A stretch of DNA of 64,000 bases from Curvularia sp. ZM96 (GCA_022457065.1 JAJGBQ010000003.1:124001-188000), one strand, 5' to 3'. Shown: positions 35,516 through 47,319, counted from the first letter of the stretch. Notes: a model not told the origin generated them from the sequence alone. A program made the numbers and translations.

Positions 35516-37699
35516 ATGACGGCTCCGCTCCGCAGCAACCAGCACGCCTCCGCCATCGCCGCCATCGCCGCCTCGCAGAACACCGCGCCTGTCGCCGAGT
35601 TTCGCTGTCTCTTCACCCACGACGTCCGCCGAAAGCAGAAGCGATGGCACGATGGCTTCCTCAAGTTCCACTCGTTCAACCACCGCGTCATGGTCTACGA
35701 CCTCGCCCGGAACTTCCTCGGCGACACTTACCACAAAGACAGTGACGAGCTGCATGAAGGCGACGAGCTGAGCTTGAACAACGGCTCTCTTGTCGAGGTT
35801 TCGGACCCCATGGGCATAACCCACACCGATCTGACCTCGCTCCTCTCCAAGAAGACCAGAGACGATCCACCTGGCCCTAGTGTGCAATCGCAGACGAAAG
35901 CCTTCCAACGACCGTCCTCGGTGGCGCCAGCAAATGCGCGTACCCCGGGCACCCAACTGCGCCACAAATCGCTCACCACCATCTTGGGAACTCCAAAAGG
36001 GCCTATCGGAAAGGCGCAACCTATAAGATCGCCGTACGAGGTTCGCGAGGAGAAGGAGAGGGAAAATGCATTGGTCGACGAACGGGCTGCAAAGAGACAG
36101 AAGACGGGCCAGGACAAGGATATTGGGAAACCAGAAAAACTGTTGACATTGGCAAAGACTACGGACGCCCCCAAGACTCGAAAACCACCAAGCTTCATAC
36201 CCCCTGCAGCTACCGTCATCACCTTGGACTCAGAGCCTGATCTCCACCCACCAATCCTCTCCGACGTCACACTTCCGAGTACGCCGCCCCAGGTTGCTAG
36301 GAAGAGGCAAGAGAGGCAGAAGGCTAAGGCGGTCGTGTCTGGTCAGCTCCCAGCGCAGACCCCAAAGATACCCAAAGGCAAAGTGCCAGTACCCAGTGTT
36401 CGCGCTTTAGAGACTCCTCGGCAACCAGCTCCACCTTCCTCGCCTCCCGTGAGCGTCTCGAATCGCTTGAGCAACGTCGAGTTTGCATTGCAGTTAGCCA
36501 AAGCACCTTGCAAAGAGCCATCTCCGCCACCAGCGTCCTCTTCGCCGCCTGCTCGCAAGACCAAGTGCCTCCGACTCGCTGCCGGTGTGAAGCGTGGGAA
36601 GCTGTTGTGTCAGGCCTTGCCATCAGAAAGCGCAAAGGCGGATAGTGGGGTTAGGTTAGTTGGTGCGAAAGCTAGGCGTACAACTTCCCATGTGGTGCAG
36701 GGACAGGAGACATTACCTGGTATTGGACAGAGGGATCATCTGTCTAACCCCCCAAAAAGGCCGCCAAAGGCCAAGCGCATACTTGCAGACACAGATGATA
36801 ATGGGCCAAAGAGAGCAAGAGTCTCCAGGTCTCCAGCCCTAACGCCACCTGATCTCCAGGAAGATCCAGAAATCGTTCACGGAATTATGGATCAACAACT
36901 GTTAGTTGCTTCATCACCCATGCACCCCCACTTGGCATCTTCACCTCCTGTCGATACCGTTGTGATGGTCAGGTCTCCTTTTAAGGAAACAGCCAGCGAG
37001 ATTCCTCTGCAGGAAAAGATCCCTGGACCTCCTGCCAATTCGAAACCGCTTCTGACTGAAGAGACAAATAGCAGAAGGCCTGTTCGGAAGAAAGCAGAAG
37101 AACGAAAGACAGCATCGAGGGCCTCGCCTCCAGTGTTGGATCCAAGAATACCAGCGTCAAGGGATGTGTCTCCGACACGGAGCAAAGCCTCTGAGACGCC
37201 ATTACAAACAACGTCCAAGACTCAAAATTTGCCTGGTTCTACGGGTTTCCGGAAGTCGAAAACTCTCGCCAAAGAAGTTGCAGATCCTATTGAAGACGAA
37301 GAAGATGCGGTTCGTGGTGAGAAGCTGTCAAATCGGAGTTTCAGACGAGTTCAAAGTGAAAACGATGCGCCCATTTCCAGTGTTGCAGAAGGACGGGGGA
37401 AGAGCAACCTGCCAAAGCCTAGTACCAGCCCCGTTGGCGAGGAAACAGCCGATAGAGCAGTAACCAAGAAGAAGAAAAAGGACAGTGGGCTCGACGCGCT
37501 CATCAAAAGAACCGATCCGAGGCGCAAGTTTAAACGGATGCAGAAACTAGAGATAGAGACGGATATGGCGCCGCCGGCTGGTGTGGACGGAGAAGAAGGA
37601 GAAGCAGAATTAGAGAGCCCGATTGAGGATGTCGATGTCGGGCCTTGGAGTACCGAAGCAGGAGACCTGCTGGACTGGCGGCCATTGGTAAGGGATTGA
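35516..37699 (+). CDS. DUF2439 (Mte1/ZGRF1 N-terminal-like) genome-maintenance protein
   Basis: Single exon, 727 residues. The N-terminal domain (about residues 25-100: AEFRCLFTHDVRRKQKRWHD, FLKFHSFNHRVMVYD, FLGDTYHKDSDELHEGDEL) is the DUF2439 fold found in yeast Mte1 and at the N-terminus of ZGRF1. In those proteins it partners Mph1/FANCM-type helicases at D-loops. The rest is disordered and basic, with nuclear-targeting-like clusters (KKKKKDSGLDALIKR), many SP/TP sites and a conserved-looking short C-terminus (GPWSTEAGDLLDW). It has no helicase domain, so it resembles Mte1 rather than full ZGRF1. Function is inferred from the domain only. Confidence 0.8.
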   Translation: MTAPLRSNQHASAIAAIAASQNTAPVAEFRCLFTHDVRRKQKRWHDGFLKFHSFNHRVMVYDLARNFLGDTYHKDSDELHEGDELSLNNGSLVEVSDPMGITHTDLTSLLSKKTRDDPPGPSVQSQTKAFQRPSSVAPANARTPGTQLRHKSLTTILGTPKGPIGKAQPIRSPYEVREEKERENALVDERAAKRQKTGQDKDIGKPEKLLTLAKTTDAPKTRKPPSFIPPAATVITLDSEPDLHPPILSDVTLPSTPPQVARKRQERQKAKAVVSGQLPAQTPKIPKGKVPVPSVRALETPRQPAPPSSPPVSVSNRLSNVEFALQLAKAPCKEPSPPPASSSPPARKTKCLRLAAGVKRGKLLCQALPSESAKADSGVRLVGAKARRTTSHVVQGQETLPGIGQRDHLSNPPKRPPKAKRILADTDDNGPKRARVSRSPALTPPDLQEDPEIVHGIMDQQLLVASSPMHPHLASSPPVDTVVMVRSPFKETASEIPLQEKIPGPPANSKPLLTEETNSRRPVRKKAEERKTASRASPPVLDPRIPASRDVSPTRSKASETPLQTTSKTQNLPGSTGFRKSKTLAKEVADPIEDEEDAVRGEKLSNRSFRRVQSENDAPISSVAEGRGKSNLPKPSTSPVGEETADRAVTKKKKKDSGLDALIKRTDPRRKFKRMQKLEIETDMAPPAGVDGEEGEAELESPIEDVDVGPWSTEAGDLLDWRPLVRD

Positions 37700-38186
37700 T
37701 GTGTGGCAGCATTTCGAACAGCCAATTGGTTTGATATGAGAGTATGTGGTTTATGATTGGAATGATATTGATATCCTGAGCCTAGAATCTACATTTTTCT
37801 TTCCTCTTTTGTAGTTTGGCAATGACAGTGAGCGTTGCCCGAACCTGGGACAATCTGTAACGTTTTTATTCTCAGATATTGTTTGGCTGAGACTTGGAGC
37901 CCAGGATGATGGTCAAAGTACTTGATCGTAGCCCATGGGTCTACTGAGTTACCGCCATCACTCAGGGGCCGGCTGAGTACGTGGCTCAGAAGAAAAAGTA
38001 GCATGATGGTGTAGAACTAGGGATGGTGCGGATGCGATGCTGACGACGCGGAGACGAGTCCGACGGCGACGCCACGTCATCTATTCAATCAAACAACTGC
38101 AGTTGTTGTATCACATTGTCGTCTTCGTAAAGAGCATATGCTACTACTGCGTCTACGCAAGCCAATGGCAGACGCAACGTCATCTC
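37700..38186. other. Convergent spacer
   Basis: 3' flanks of the DUF2439 gene and the GTPase gene. A short 71-residue frame here is not supported. Confidence 0.5.
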
Positions 38187-38910
38187 TCACATAGTTTCCG
38201 CCTTATCTCTTTTGTTCATACGCCTCGCTCGGAGTATACTATCTATTAGCGCCCTGACTACGTCGTCGACTTGTGCACGCTCGTTGGCGCTGATTTCAAA
38301 ATGCCTCATGCCCTGGCTAGCCGCCCACTCGTTGGCCATTTCAGTGCACACTTGTCTCTTTGCTGCATTCTCACCAGCGATAGTGTCGCGCTTGTTGCCT
38401 ACGAGGACGCACCCGAAGCGCTCTTTGATAGCCATGGGTGTGTTGGTTTGCGGGGCATTAGGGAAGAGAGCATTGCGGCATGTCCACGCGTGCAAATAGG
38501 AGTCGTCAGTTACGCTGGGAAAGGAGCAGCTGCAGGTGATGTCGTAGAGGAGGACGATGCCGTCGGCGTTTGTGAGATAGTCGTTGAGTACCTTGTAGTA
38601 TGAGGGGGCATTGGAGCCGTGGAGATCAATGTCCATAAAGGAAAGGGACCAGGTGTCGCCGGCGTGGGAGATGGCGCGGGACCTGAGCTCGGAGCTAACA
38701 GCAGAGTATTGGATGAAGTGCTTGCCTTCAAGGAACTGGAGGGCTGGGTCAAATGGTGTTGTGCAGGCAGCATCACATGCTATGAGTGTCGACAGGTGCG
38801 TCAGGGCAAGGAAAAGCGGCCGTTACCATGTCGATGAAGCATGTTTTTCCCACCCAGGCCTGGCCCAACACGACGATTTTCAGCGGCTTGGGCTTTCTGA
38901 GGCGCAACAT
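38187..38910 (-). CDS. Atypical Ras-like small GTPase without CAAX box
   Basis: Two exons: 38910-38827 and 38735-38187, 210 residues. G1 is GQAWVGKT (16-23). G3 is DLHG at 65-68, with Ser69 where Ras has the catalytic Gln. G4 is NKRD at 142-145, and G5 is SAN at 177-179 instead of SAK. The 91-bp intron is placed at CTCCAG because it is the only nearby acceptor that keeps frame and gives a sensible switch I (MFLEGKHFIQYSAVSSE). The nearer TAG acceptor would frameshift. No clear switch I threonine matches Thr35. The C-terminus (RMNKRDKAETM) has no cysteine for prenylation. It may be soluble, slow in hydrolysis, or recruited by another partner; these are inferences. Confidence 0.8.
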
Positions 38911-39569
38911 GGCTGATGGAATAGGGAGATGGGGATCGAGTGCCGTGGACAGGCAGCCAGTTGGGACGAGAACGAAGATGACGTAGCGTGATGGACAAGG
39001 TGCACTAGGCTGTATTAGGGCGCGGATGCTGACTGAGCACACATGCACACACATGCATAGTACACTCTACGGAGTACTACGAAGAAGCCTCGCACGCGTA
39101 GACGCAGTGTAAGGATTACGAATGCTCTCAACCGGTGCCGCCACAGCACCGCCACGGGCAGCTAAAGCAGGGACACATACTTATGTACCCTGAACTTAGC
39201 GGCGCCACGACCATTTAGTACTCACACAGGAGCCGACAGGGGATCGCCGCTGGGGGCAGCGGGCAAAGCAGGCTAGAAGCGACTGACGACGACGCGAAAC
39301 AGTAGGCGCGCTCTTTTTTATCACCCTTTCCTCGTCCGCCATAATGGAGCCGGCGACCGGGTTTCACTTCATCCAGCCATCCTTCTTCCCTCCACCACAC
39401 CGCCACCCCAGGCGCCAGCCTACACGCCCTACCACACCGTGCATCAGACTCGCCAGGCGCGAATAATCCATCGGCTTTGCATCCAACATCAACGCTGCCC
39501 TGTCCGGACAAGTCGCGTCCTCCCTTGATCCACACAAAGCCACCCGAGACCTGTACCACGCCATCGCGC
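38911..39569. other. Divergent upstream region
   Basis: About 660 bp between the GTPase (minus) and the Ppn2-like phosphatase (plus). Frames extend upstream of the phosphatase ATG but begin with TTG. Nothing else was recognised. Confidence 0.5.
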
Positions 39570-40772
39570 ATGCCCACCGGCCCTATGACGTACCGCGACT
39601 ACCCACACGTCTATCCGCCAACCCGCCCGCGGCCCCTCATCGAACAGATACCAGACTATCGCGAGGATCTCGATGTTTCAGATGAAGAAGACGGCTTCTA
39701 CGCTCGCGACGACGATTTCTTCATCCCGCCAAAGGTCCAGGCTGCCCTGCTGCGTACCACCGACCGAATCCCTCGCAGGATCAAGCGCCACTGCGTCGCA
39801 TACCTACTCGTCTTTGTCCTGGCTATCGTGAGCTGGTGGACATACTTTGGGCCGCGCCGCGCCGCATTTACAGAAGAACTGCGTCTGATGGACACCACAC
39901 CGACAATGAACTACGGCACCCATGTGCGCCCGGAGTTCAAGGGTATGATACATGTCATGGATATGGACGAGCAGCACCTCCCCAAGGAAAACAAGCGCCT
40001 CGTCTTTGTCGGCGATGTTCACGGCTGCCGTGACGAGCTCCAGCGTCTTCTTGAAAAGGTGGCTTTTGACCACAAGCACGACCACCTTGTTATGACGGGC
40101 GATATGATTGCCAAGGGCCCCGATTCCGCCGGTGTCATCCAGCTAGCACAGAGAATGGGTGCCTCGTGTGTACGGGGAAACTGGGAAGACAAGCTCTTGC
40201 TCTCCATCGCCGAAGCCCAGGACCGACGAGTCCTTCTTCCCGCCGCCGACGCGCCTCCAGACACAAAAATAGACTTCGTCGGTGAAGCCACTGCTGCTCA
40301 CGGTAATGGAAAACTGCGCAAACTAGCCAAGCAATTCACAAAGGGACAAATCGACTATCTCCGCCAGTGCCCTGTTATCCTGCGCGTAGGCACCGTGCCT
40401 ACCCTCGGCAATCTAGTCACGGTACATGCGGGCCTCGTACCTGATACCCCGCTTGAGCACCAGGACCCCTTTCACGTCATGAACATGCGCTCCATCGACC
40501 TGAAGACACGTATTCCGACATCTAAACACGATGGCACGCCCTGGGAAAAGTTCTGGAACCACCGGCAAGAAAAGGCCAAGGCCAAGGACAGGACCACAGT
40601 CATCTACGGCCACAACAGGAAGAAAGGCCTCAATGTGCACAAGTACTCCTTCGGTCTGGATACCGGCTGTGTGAGTGGCGGCAAGCTTACCGCCCTCGTC
40701 GTGGATGGCGAGGGCAAGACGGATATTGTACAAGTCGACTGTGCAAGTGAAGGTGGTTATGCATCGAATTAG
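39570..40772 (+). CDS. Ppn2-like membrane-anchored metallophosphatase (probable endopolyphosphatase)
   Basis: Single exon, 400 residues from the first in-frame ATG (MPTGPMTYRDYPH). A polar N-terminus is followed by one membrane anchor (residues about 77-95, AYLLVFVLAIVSWWTYFG). The rest is a PPP-type metallophosphatase: GDVHG at 148-152, GDMIAKGPDS from 177, GNWED at 203-207 (GNHD/E position), VHAGLVP and YGHNRKKG near the end. This layout fits yeast Ppn2, a Zn-dependent vacuolar endopolyphosphatase of the PPP class, better than a bacterial Ap4A hydrolase. Vacuolar location is inferred. An acidic patch (DVSDEEDGFY) may be a sorting or regulatory region. Confidence 0.85.
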   Translation: MPTGPMTYRDYPHVYPPTRPRPLIEQIPDYREDLDVSDEEDGFYARDDDFFIPPKVQAALLRTTDRIPRRIKRHCVAYLLVFVLAIVSWWTYFGPRRAAFTEELRLMDTTPTMNYGTHVRPEFKGMIHVMDMDEQHLPKENKRLVFVGDVHGCRDELQRLLEKVAFDHKHDHLVMTGDMIAKGPDSAGVIQLAQRMGASCVRGNWEDKLLLSIAEAQDRRVLLPAADAPPDTKIDFVGEATAAHGNGKLRKLAKQFTKGQIDYLRQCPVILRVGTVPTLGNLVTVHAGLVPDTPLEHQDPFHVMNMRSIDLKTRIPTSKHDGTPWEKFWNHRQEKAKAKDRTTVIYGHNRKKGLNVHKYSFGLDTGCVSGGKLTALVVDGEGKTDIVQVDCASEGGYASN

Positions 40773-42662
40773 ACCTGATAGAATCATTTCCTGCGTTTTT
40801 TCCAAGGCACGCCATCCTGTATCTGAGTCGTGCCTGATCATACTGTTGAGGCGTATTTTCGCGTGGTGTCTATGTGGGTATTTTGTTTTGTTGTTTTGTT
40901 TTCGAAAAAGAGAAAAGAAAGTGTAGGTTGTGTTGTGAAAGTAGTCATAAAGACTGTTGCTTCAAGATATTAGGATACATACCCATCAGTAATCATCTTC
41001 CGTTCAATTAGATTCCATCTCACCTTCGTTACTATAGTCCAGCTTATCTCTGCCATCGATTCGTCATCTTGCATCCTTTCGCATCAGGCTTCCCTCTGTA
41101 TTCTTCAACTCCATCCCTTTTATCAACAGAATGTAAATCAGGAAAAAATCTAGCCCGTGTCAGTTGCTGGATTTGACTCCGTGGATTCGCCCCGTTTTTC
41201 CATACCGAGTAGTCATATTTACTGCCTTCTATTCTTGTTTCATCCATTCTGTTTGACAGTATTTCTCTTCCACTGTTGTTACCTTGTCTGTTGGTTCATT
41301 ATTCCTCTTCTTTTCTAGTCTTTTCTTGTTTAGATGTTTCAAGTGTATGAGATAAGATAACAATGCAGTGATCGAAGCAGGTGGTTATGCAAGAATGGCG
41401 TACTCGGCTGAACCAAAGTAAATTAATCTGAAGATAGAGGTTTCTTGGTCATTTGATTTAGATATTGCATTCCTGGAAAAGGTAAAGGTCTTGTCAGAGT
41501 TCCAAAAGTCATCAGAGATGCAAAGATATAGACTTGCAGCGGAAGCACTGCTGCTGTGCACCATTCATTTGCAGAACAAGCCTCTGAGAACAATTCTTTG
41601 TGTTGATATTGCTCTCTTTAAAGCATAGACTGCCCTTTGACGAAGTTTCTGGTCCCGTGCGCAATCTTCTTTAGCTGTTTAGACATTCTGTAGGCTTCAT
41701 TAGCGAGTCTACAAGTTGCATGTACCACAGCTTATCCGGCCTATCTCCCGGCCAGACTCGCGACAGGCGATATCTGCAGAGTGTCGAGACATGGGACAAT
41801 ATGTCTCCACAATATTTTATCTCTACACAGAAACTAGAGTGAGACTAGAGTGAAGCATGAAGTTGGGGAAGATGGCTTGAGAATACACGAAGCACAAGCC
41901 AATCGTTGCAAGCGGAGAAGCAAGCGTAGTCTTGGTAGATAGAATGTCCCAAGAACTATGTTTCTGGTAACAATAGCGACGATCACGAAGGTCCGTTTTG
42001 TAAGAAGTATTGAAAACTCCGGACGTTTTTCCCGAACCAGTCAATGCGCCGCCTGCCCGTATTTTGCAATCCAACCCAAACTACTAGCCACATTTTCATG
42101 CATCAAACTATTGCCGTGAATGTAACTCAAGAAATTCGTATACATGCACCATGTATTGACTCACCTTGCGATCACCGCGCTTGAGTCTTCGGTCATAGTC
42201 ATCGCGGGAGTAAAAGCCGTTATTGAAAGCGGTACATACCGGCTGACCCGACAATCACCCTTTTCCTATCCGAAACGTAGAGAAGCTCCCGGATGATGTG
42301 AGCACGGGAGAGAAGCGAACTGCAGCATGAGATCTTCGACTTGGGTCAGATGCTGTGCATGTCATCAGCGACACTTAATCAACCGAGTCCACTTGACATG
42401 TAGTTCATGGGCTGCGCCACCGGTGGAACTCTTGGCCTCGGAGTCCTACGTTCCGGACCATTGATTTACTAAAAACAGAGTTGGAGCATTTTGGAAATTC
42501 TATCTAATGTGTTAAAAGGTTGTTGACATTAACTTGAAGTACGACAACAAATCTAGCTCAGATATCCAAGAACAATGATTACGCAGAGCATTGCCGCATA
42601 CAATGAAGGCTAATTATACATATATTAATAGTTTGCGCTTGGTCTTCTATTTACTTGTCGGA
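40773..42662. other. Gene-free spacer of 1.9 kb
   Basis: AT-richer than the flanks, with only short frames (for example 41044-41247 and 41823-42074 on minus) that lack domains. No tRNA fold or transposon end was recognised. A pair gagtgagactagagtgaag repeats a short motif near 41838. Confidence 0.5.
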
Positions 42663-44151
42663 CTAGAGACTTGATCCAGCCCTGGCCGCGCCAGAAAAGT
42701 TCTGTTGGAGAGCATCCCACAGCGGCTCACCACCCGCGGTCAAATCCCTCCATGCGGGGCAGGCCAAGCTCAAAATCGGCGCCGAGAGCGTGTCAGTCAC
42801 CATCTTGATTGGAACATCCAATGTAGAAAGTATGCCGGAAAGTGAGTTGGGTAGGAAGGTTTTGAGCACTTCGAACACGAAGCAAAGGAGGTTGTTCTTT
42901 TCCAGGAGGGTGACCGCATTGAGTACACCGCCAGTAACGTCGTTCAAGTCGACACCAGTGAATGAGTTGACCTTGCCAGTGTTTCCACCAATACTAGTCA
43001 CATGTTAGTATTGACCATAAAGGTTCAGAGAACAATATTTACGTACCTGCCTAGAACAGGGTGCTTCAGGACCCAGCTGATAATGTCCAAGTTGAGCGGA
43101 ATAAGGCCATACTCAACGGGCTTGCGGTACCAGTTCTGAGGAATTGTTTCGTGACCCTTGCGATACTCGAGAGTTCCATCATCCTTCTTGAAGACGGCAA
43201 AGAAGCTTCGAAAAACATCCTGGGTGAGGATACCATCGGGGTGCTCGGCTGTGTGGTTGGAAAGGAGGCGTCCAAGGAAGAGAATACCGGCGTTACGAGC
43301 AACCATGCCAGTGATGGGGCCATAGTAGAAGTCGGGATTGGTAGCAACGCTGTCCTCCCAGCGGCGAGCAGCTTGATCAGCGAGCAGATCCATGGAAAGG
43401 ACACCGTTCTCATCGGCGCGGTCGTGGAAGTCACGGAACAAAGTCATGTTCATGGTCCAGGCATCTCCCGTGGAGTAGAGATCATTGCGCGTGAGAGATG
43501 CATCCGCTTCGAGCCAGTTGTGCGCGCCTACAAGACCTCGAGGCTTACCTAGAAATATATAAGTATGTTGCCGCTGTAAAGTCTCGTCCACAAATACGAC
43601 AACATACCAAGAAGTCCGATCAGATTTCCCAAAAGGTTTTGTCCAGCAAGTCCAGTGGGTGGACCTCCAATGGAAAATCCAGGATTTAGCGAAAGTGGGT
43701 TGCCCGTCCAGACTGTGCCCATAATTCCTAGTATAAGTGACAGTTCTATACCCATACCCATGACTATAGTTCCAGAAAGTCAGAATTAATGCTTCCTTGC
43801 CAATAGGTAATTGCATCACCGACCTTGGTTGATGGCTGTGACTACCTCTGCGTAGCTGGTAATTCCAGTGCGAGAAATGTAGCCATGGTTTGCGAGAGCA
43901 TTGAGCCCAGGACAAGGTCCGCGCTGGTCGGTGGATCTGGGAGCCTGGAAAGCGTGTTTTCCCGAGACATCAATGGGTTTTGTGACATCGACGATGAATC
44001 TCTTGGTCTTCTGGTAGTCTTCGACTGAGCGAATGGCTGCATTCAGCTTCTCGGGTGTAAGGCCATGGAGGTGGTGGTGATCAAGAGCAGGAAAGGCATC
44101 GACAAAACTTTTGCCTAAGGAGAGCGTAAGCACCGCAAGTGAGAATTTCAT
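42663..44151 (-). CDS. Secreted heme-thiolate peroxidase (unspecific-peroxygenase-like)
   Basis: Chloroperoxidase/UPO family enzyme that uses hydrogen peroxide to oxidise organic substrates. Four exons: 44151-43824, 43763-43608, 43548-43047 and 42993-42663, 438 residues. A signal peptide (MKFSLAVLTLSLGKSFVDAF) is followed by a His-rich start. The proximal heme ligand is Cys80 in GPCPGLNALANHGYI. The metal/heme-propionate motif reads EAD (175-177) where long UPOs have EGD. The likely acid-base Glu is in KGHETIPQNWYRK. The size suits the long UPO group. Exon 2 encodes a hydrophobic Gly-rich loop (LILGIMGTVWTGNP). Near a GMC oxidase and not far from the amine oxidase, both possible peroxide sources. 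Confidence 0.9.
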
Positions 44152-45736
44152 AATGAACGACTAGAGTTGGAACAGGTAGGGTGACATGAATGAACTTCAG
44201 GAGTTAAGGAATGTAAGATGAGTCCATGGCAACTGCTTTCAACCATGAACGAAAGGGAATTAGCGGATAGACGTCTGACCGCAAGGATACCAGTACAAGG
44301 GGGAGAAGGAAATGCGAGGCACTATGTCAGCTTCGGATCCGAATGACATTCGCTGGGAACAGACTAGTCAGAGGCTCCGTGGTGTCGGTATCGTCGAACA
44401 ACAAAAGCAGTAGACCGCATGGATGATCAGGAGAATTTTTGAGGCTATCTTCATTTCCACAATTTCCAACAGTGTGGAGAAAGGCGTTGACGAGACTTGT
44501 GCATAAGGAGAATAATTCTACGGGCTTCGGGCCGTTTTCGTTTGGTAGTGGAGTCTATGGGGTGCCTGGAAGGAGAGGCGATCTACCCCCATGACGCCGT
44601 GAAACAAGGCAAAGCCCGCGGAGTCGGCTGGAGTTGCATGTTCGTAGATCAGAGTTCATTTAATGCATTCTTTGCAGAGGGGAAGTCCAAGCAGATCGAC
44701 AATGACAGCAAACCAAATGCGTCCAAGCACTAAGTAAACGGCCCGGTATCTGTACCAGTAGACCCCCCCACCAAACCCGCCTGTCACCCCGATTCAGCGT
44801 TTTGGCCAGCCACCTTGGGGGTCTTGCGCATGGGTACAGTGTGAAACAGATCAGCCCCCAGATTTCCGCAAAAGAGTAATCAAAGAGAGGGGAGTCTGGA
44901 AGCACCGACCATGGTGCTCAGTCCATTTCTGTACTGATGCAGACAGCTATGGGCAAAGTGCCGGACGCACTGACCGCAGCGGGTCTGAAAAGTACACAAC
45001 CAACTGCCGTACCGCAATCTTAGAACCCGAATCTGGACGCGCAAGAGTTGTTTAGATATTCAAGAGCAGCATTTGGGAAAGTCGGTGAAATTACCCCTTG
45101 TTTACCCCTTGAGCCGTGCCGCGAAATACTTCGTATGTATGTACTTACGTAGTACATATCACCATGTACGTATCCCACAATGACGCGCACAGTTTAGGAA
45201 ACTCAAACGACGATCGAATGGCAGGGATTACCTAGAAAGCGGCGATGACATCCAAACCCTGGAACCTTGTATACACACTAAGTCTACATCGGGTTGTGTC
45301 ATTCAAATCACACACGGTACCAGGTTTGCACGGATTCTCAAGGCTGTGCCTCCGCCGTGTCGTGAATGACAGCCGAGTTAGGCGCCAGGCAAGATGGTCA
45401 TTCTGGACCCGAGGCTTTGTCATGCTATGGTCATGGTCGGCGACCTAGGTATCAGGAGAGTGTCGCTTTCTTTTTTCAAAGCAGGATAGTTGACGCGTCT
45501 TTCGCATGCGAAGAATGTAGAAAAGACGTGATTGATTTAACAACGTAGAGGTGAAAGTTATGTAAACTACAAATGATACTTTTTACGCAAGAGAGGAAAT
45601 GATTGACGGCTGCCTGCGTGATTCGAAGGTCCTAAAAAAGCCCCAACACCATCAATTGCAAAAACTGAGCACCTGTGCCCAGGATCGTGTACCGTGATAG
45701 GATATCTCTGAAAACAAACATAAAAGACGAAAAAAC
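44152..45736. other. Gene-free spacer of 1.6 kb
   Basis: Upstream region of the peroxidase gene and 3' flank of the CFEM receptor gene. No domain-bearing frame is visible. Confidence 0.5.
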
Positions 45737-47319
45737 TCAAACGTGCTCCTTTCCTGTCATTGGCCAGTTCCAGTCTTGTGGGCGGTCATTATTTTGGCCT
45801 TTTGATGAAGCATTGCTGTGATCAACATCGACTTCGCTTGTCTGTGTGATCCAGGTGTTGGGTTCTTTGCCGGAGTGTGGTTCCGCTGCTTTGGTCAGAT
45901 GGGCACGATCGCTATTGCTGTCGATATCAGACAACGGGATAAAGCTGTCGTCTTTTGTTATACCTTTTATCGAGACTCGGCCCATCTTGCCGGTAGTGCT
46001 CGAGGAATTCGTGTTATTGGTGCCTTTGGACGAGGGGTTCTTGCTTGATTTGATGGTCGACTTCATCTTGGGCCACAGTTTGCCAATCAGGAATCGGTGA
46101 GCCGGCATGCATCCGCAGACGATTGAGACATCAATCTCAATCAGACTCCATAGTCCAGCGTCGACATAGTTCCAGGTAATGTTTTCCGTGTTGGCGAAAT
46201 GAATCAAGGAGTATAGGCGGACAGCTGAAACGACAATGACGAATATACCGACTCCAAACATGGACATGACCATGATTTTCTTTTTGATACCCATGTTCAG
46301 CCCGGCTAAATGCTTCATTGGAAGGATCATTACAGCCGCATCCAAAACAATGTTGATAGCGGCTGCGATCCAACCCTGGAGATGAATGTCGTTGCATGTA
46401 CCTTTGTGGAGTCCATCCCATTGATTCCAAGCCATGCTGATGGGCCAGCATTGGAAGAGAGTAGCGAAGAAGAACGCAACAGTGTAAGCGGCAGATATAC
46501 CCATTACAGTGTAGGTGAGCATCTTGAACTTCTTGTCTGGGAAGACGCGTAGGTAAAAGAACAAAATCGAGATCTTGGAGATGCCGAGGGCTGTGACGTA
46601 AAAGATCTCTCCGTAAAAGTAATATCTGAGAACATTGGTGATTTGGTAGTCCTTTAATGTCCAGATGTCTCGACCGAGGCCGTTCTCTACCACTAGACAA
46701 CAATTAGTAAATGAAGTGAGCATCCATGAGTGAACAGAATCCTTACAGTTGTAAATAAAGACGGTGGGAGGGATGGCGAGTCCGAGAACAACTGCCATAG
46801 TAGCATCGTCCCACGACACCTGACGGCCGTTCCTACCAATGCTGGCTGCCATTCTGAGGGCAAAGGCTACTATAGCTATTGCACATCCAGCAATGCCACC
46901 AACGATGAATTTCTTGCCGCTGTAGCGATCTGGGACCCCACACCCCTTCTGGCTGACGTTCTTGGTTTCTGTTACTATGGTCAGTTTCTGGACAGGAAGC
47001 TCATCAAAATTCAGGGCATCCTACGCAGTAGCTCATATCTGGTACAAGTTTTCTGGGCACACGCCCCTACAGCAAGATTCAAGGCTTTGTTCGTGCACAA
47101 GCACTCGGAGGTGAGGTTTGTCGCGCAAGAAGATTTGGGAATGACCTCCATGAAACACGCCAGCTGCATTGATAGGTTAGACACGATGTCGAACATCTGA
47201 CAGTGAGATATACATACCGAACAACTGGGCATATTCTCTGCCAAAGCTGCCAGTCCGCCTTGAGCTTGAACGCCAGCTGCAAAGGCAGCAAGCCATACTA
47301 GAACGTTTCCAAACTTCAT
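45737..47319 (-). CDS. CFEM-domain Pth11-like seven-helix receptor
   Basis: Four exons: 47319-47218, 47163-47025, 46968-46747 and 46692-45737, about 472 residues. A signal peptide (MKFGNVLVWLAAFAAGVQAQ) leads into the CFEM Cys domain: MPSCSLACF, then PKSSCATNLTSECLCTN, AVGACAQKTC and QKGCG. Intron 1 cuts the Cys pattern between CS and LAC; reading through it gives a false extra segment. Seven hydrophobic helices follow (for example FIVGGIAGCAIAIVAFALR, EIFYVTALGISKISILFFYL, VGIFVIVVSAVRLYSLI). The tail is Ser/Thr-rich and cytosolic (NPSSKGTNNTNSSSTTGKMG). Such receptors sense surface or host cues in plant-interacting fungi; the ligand here is unknown. Confidence 0.9.

Noticed and set aside
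38510..38776. 88-residue Ser/Thr/Pro-rich minus-strand frame
   Set aside because: It is a shifted frame of the GTPase exon; the GTPase frame has conserved motifs.
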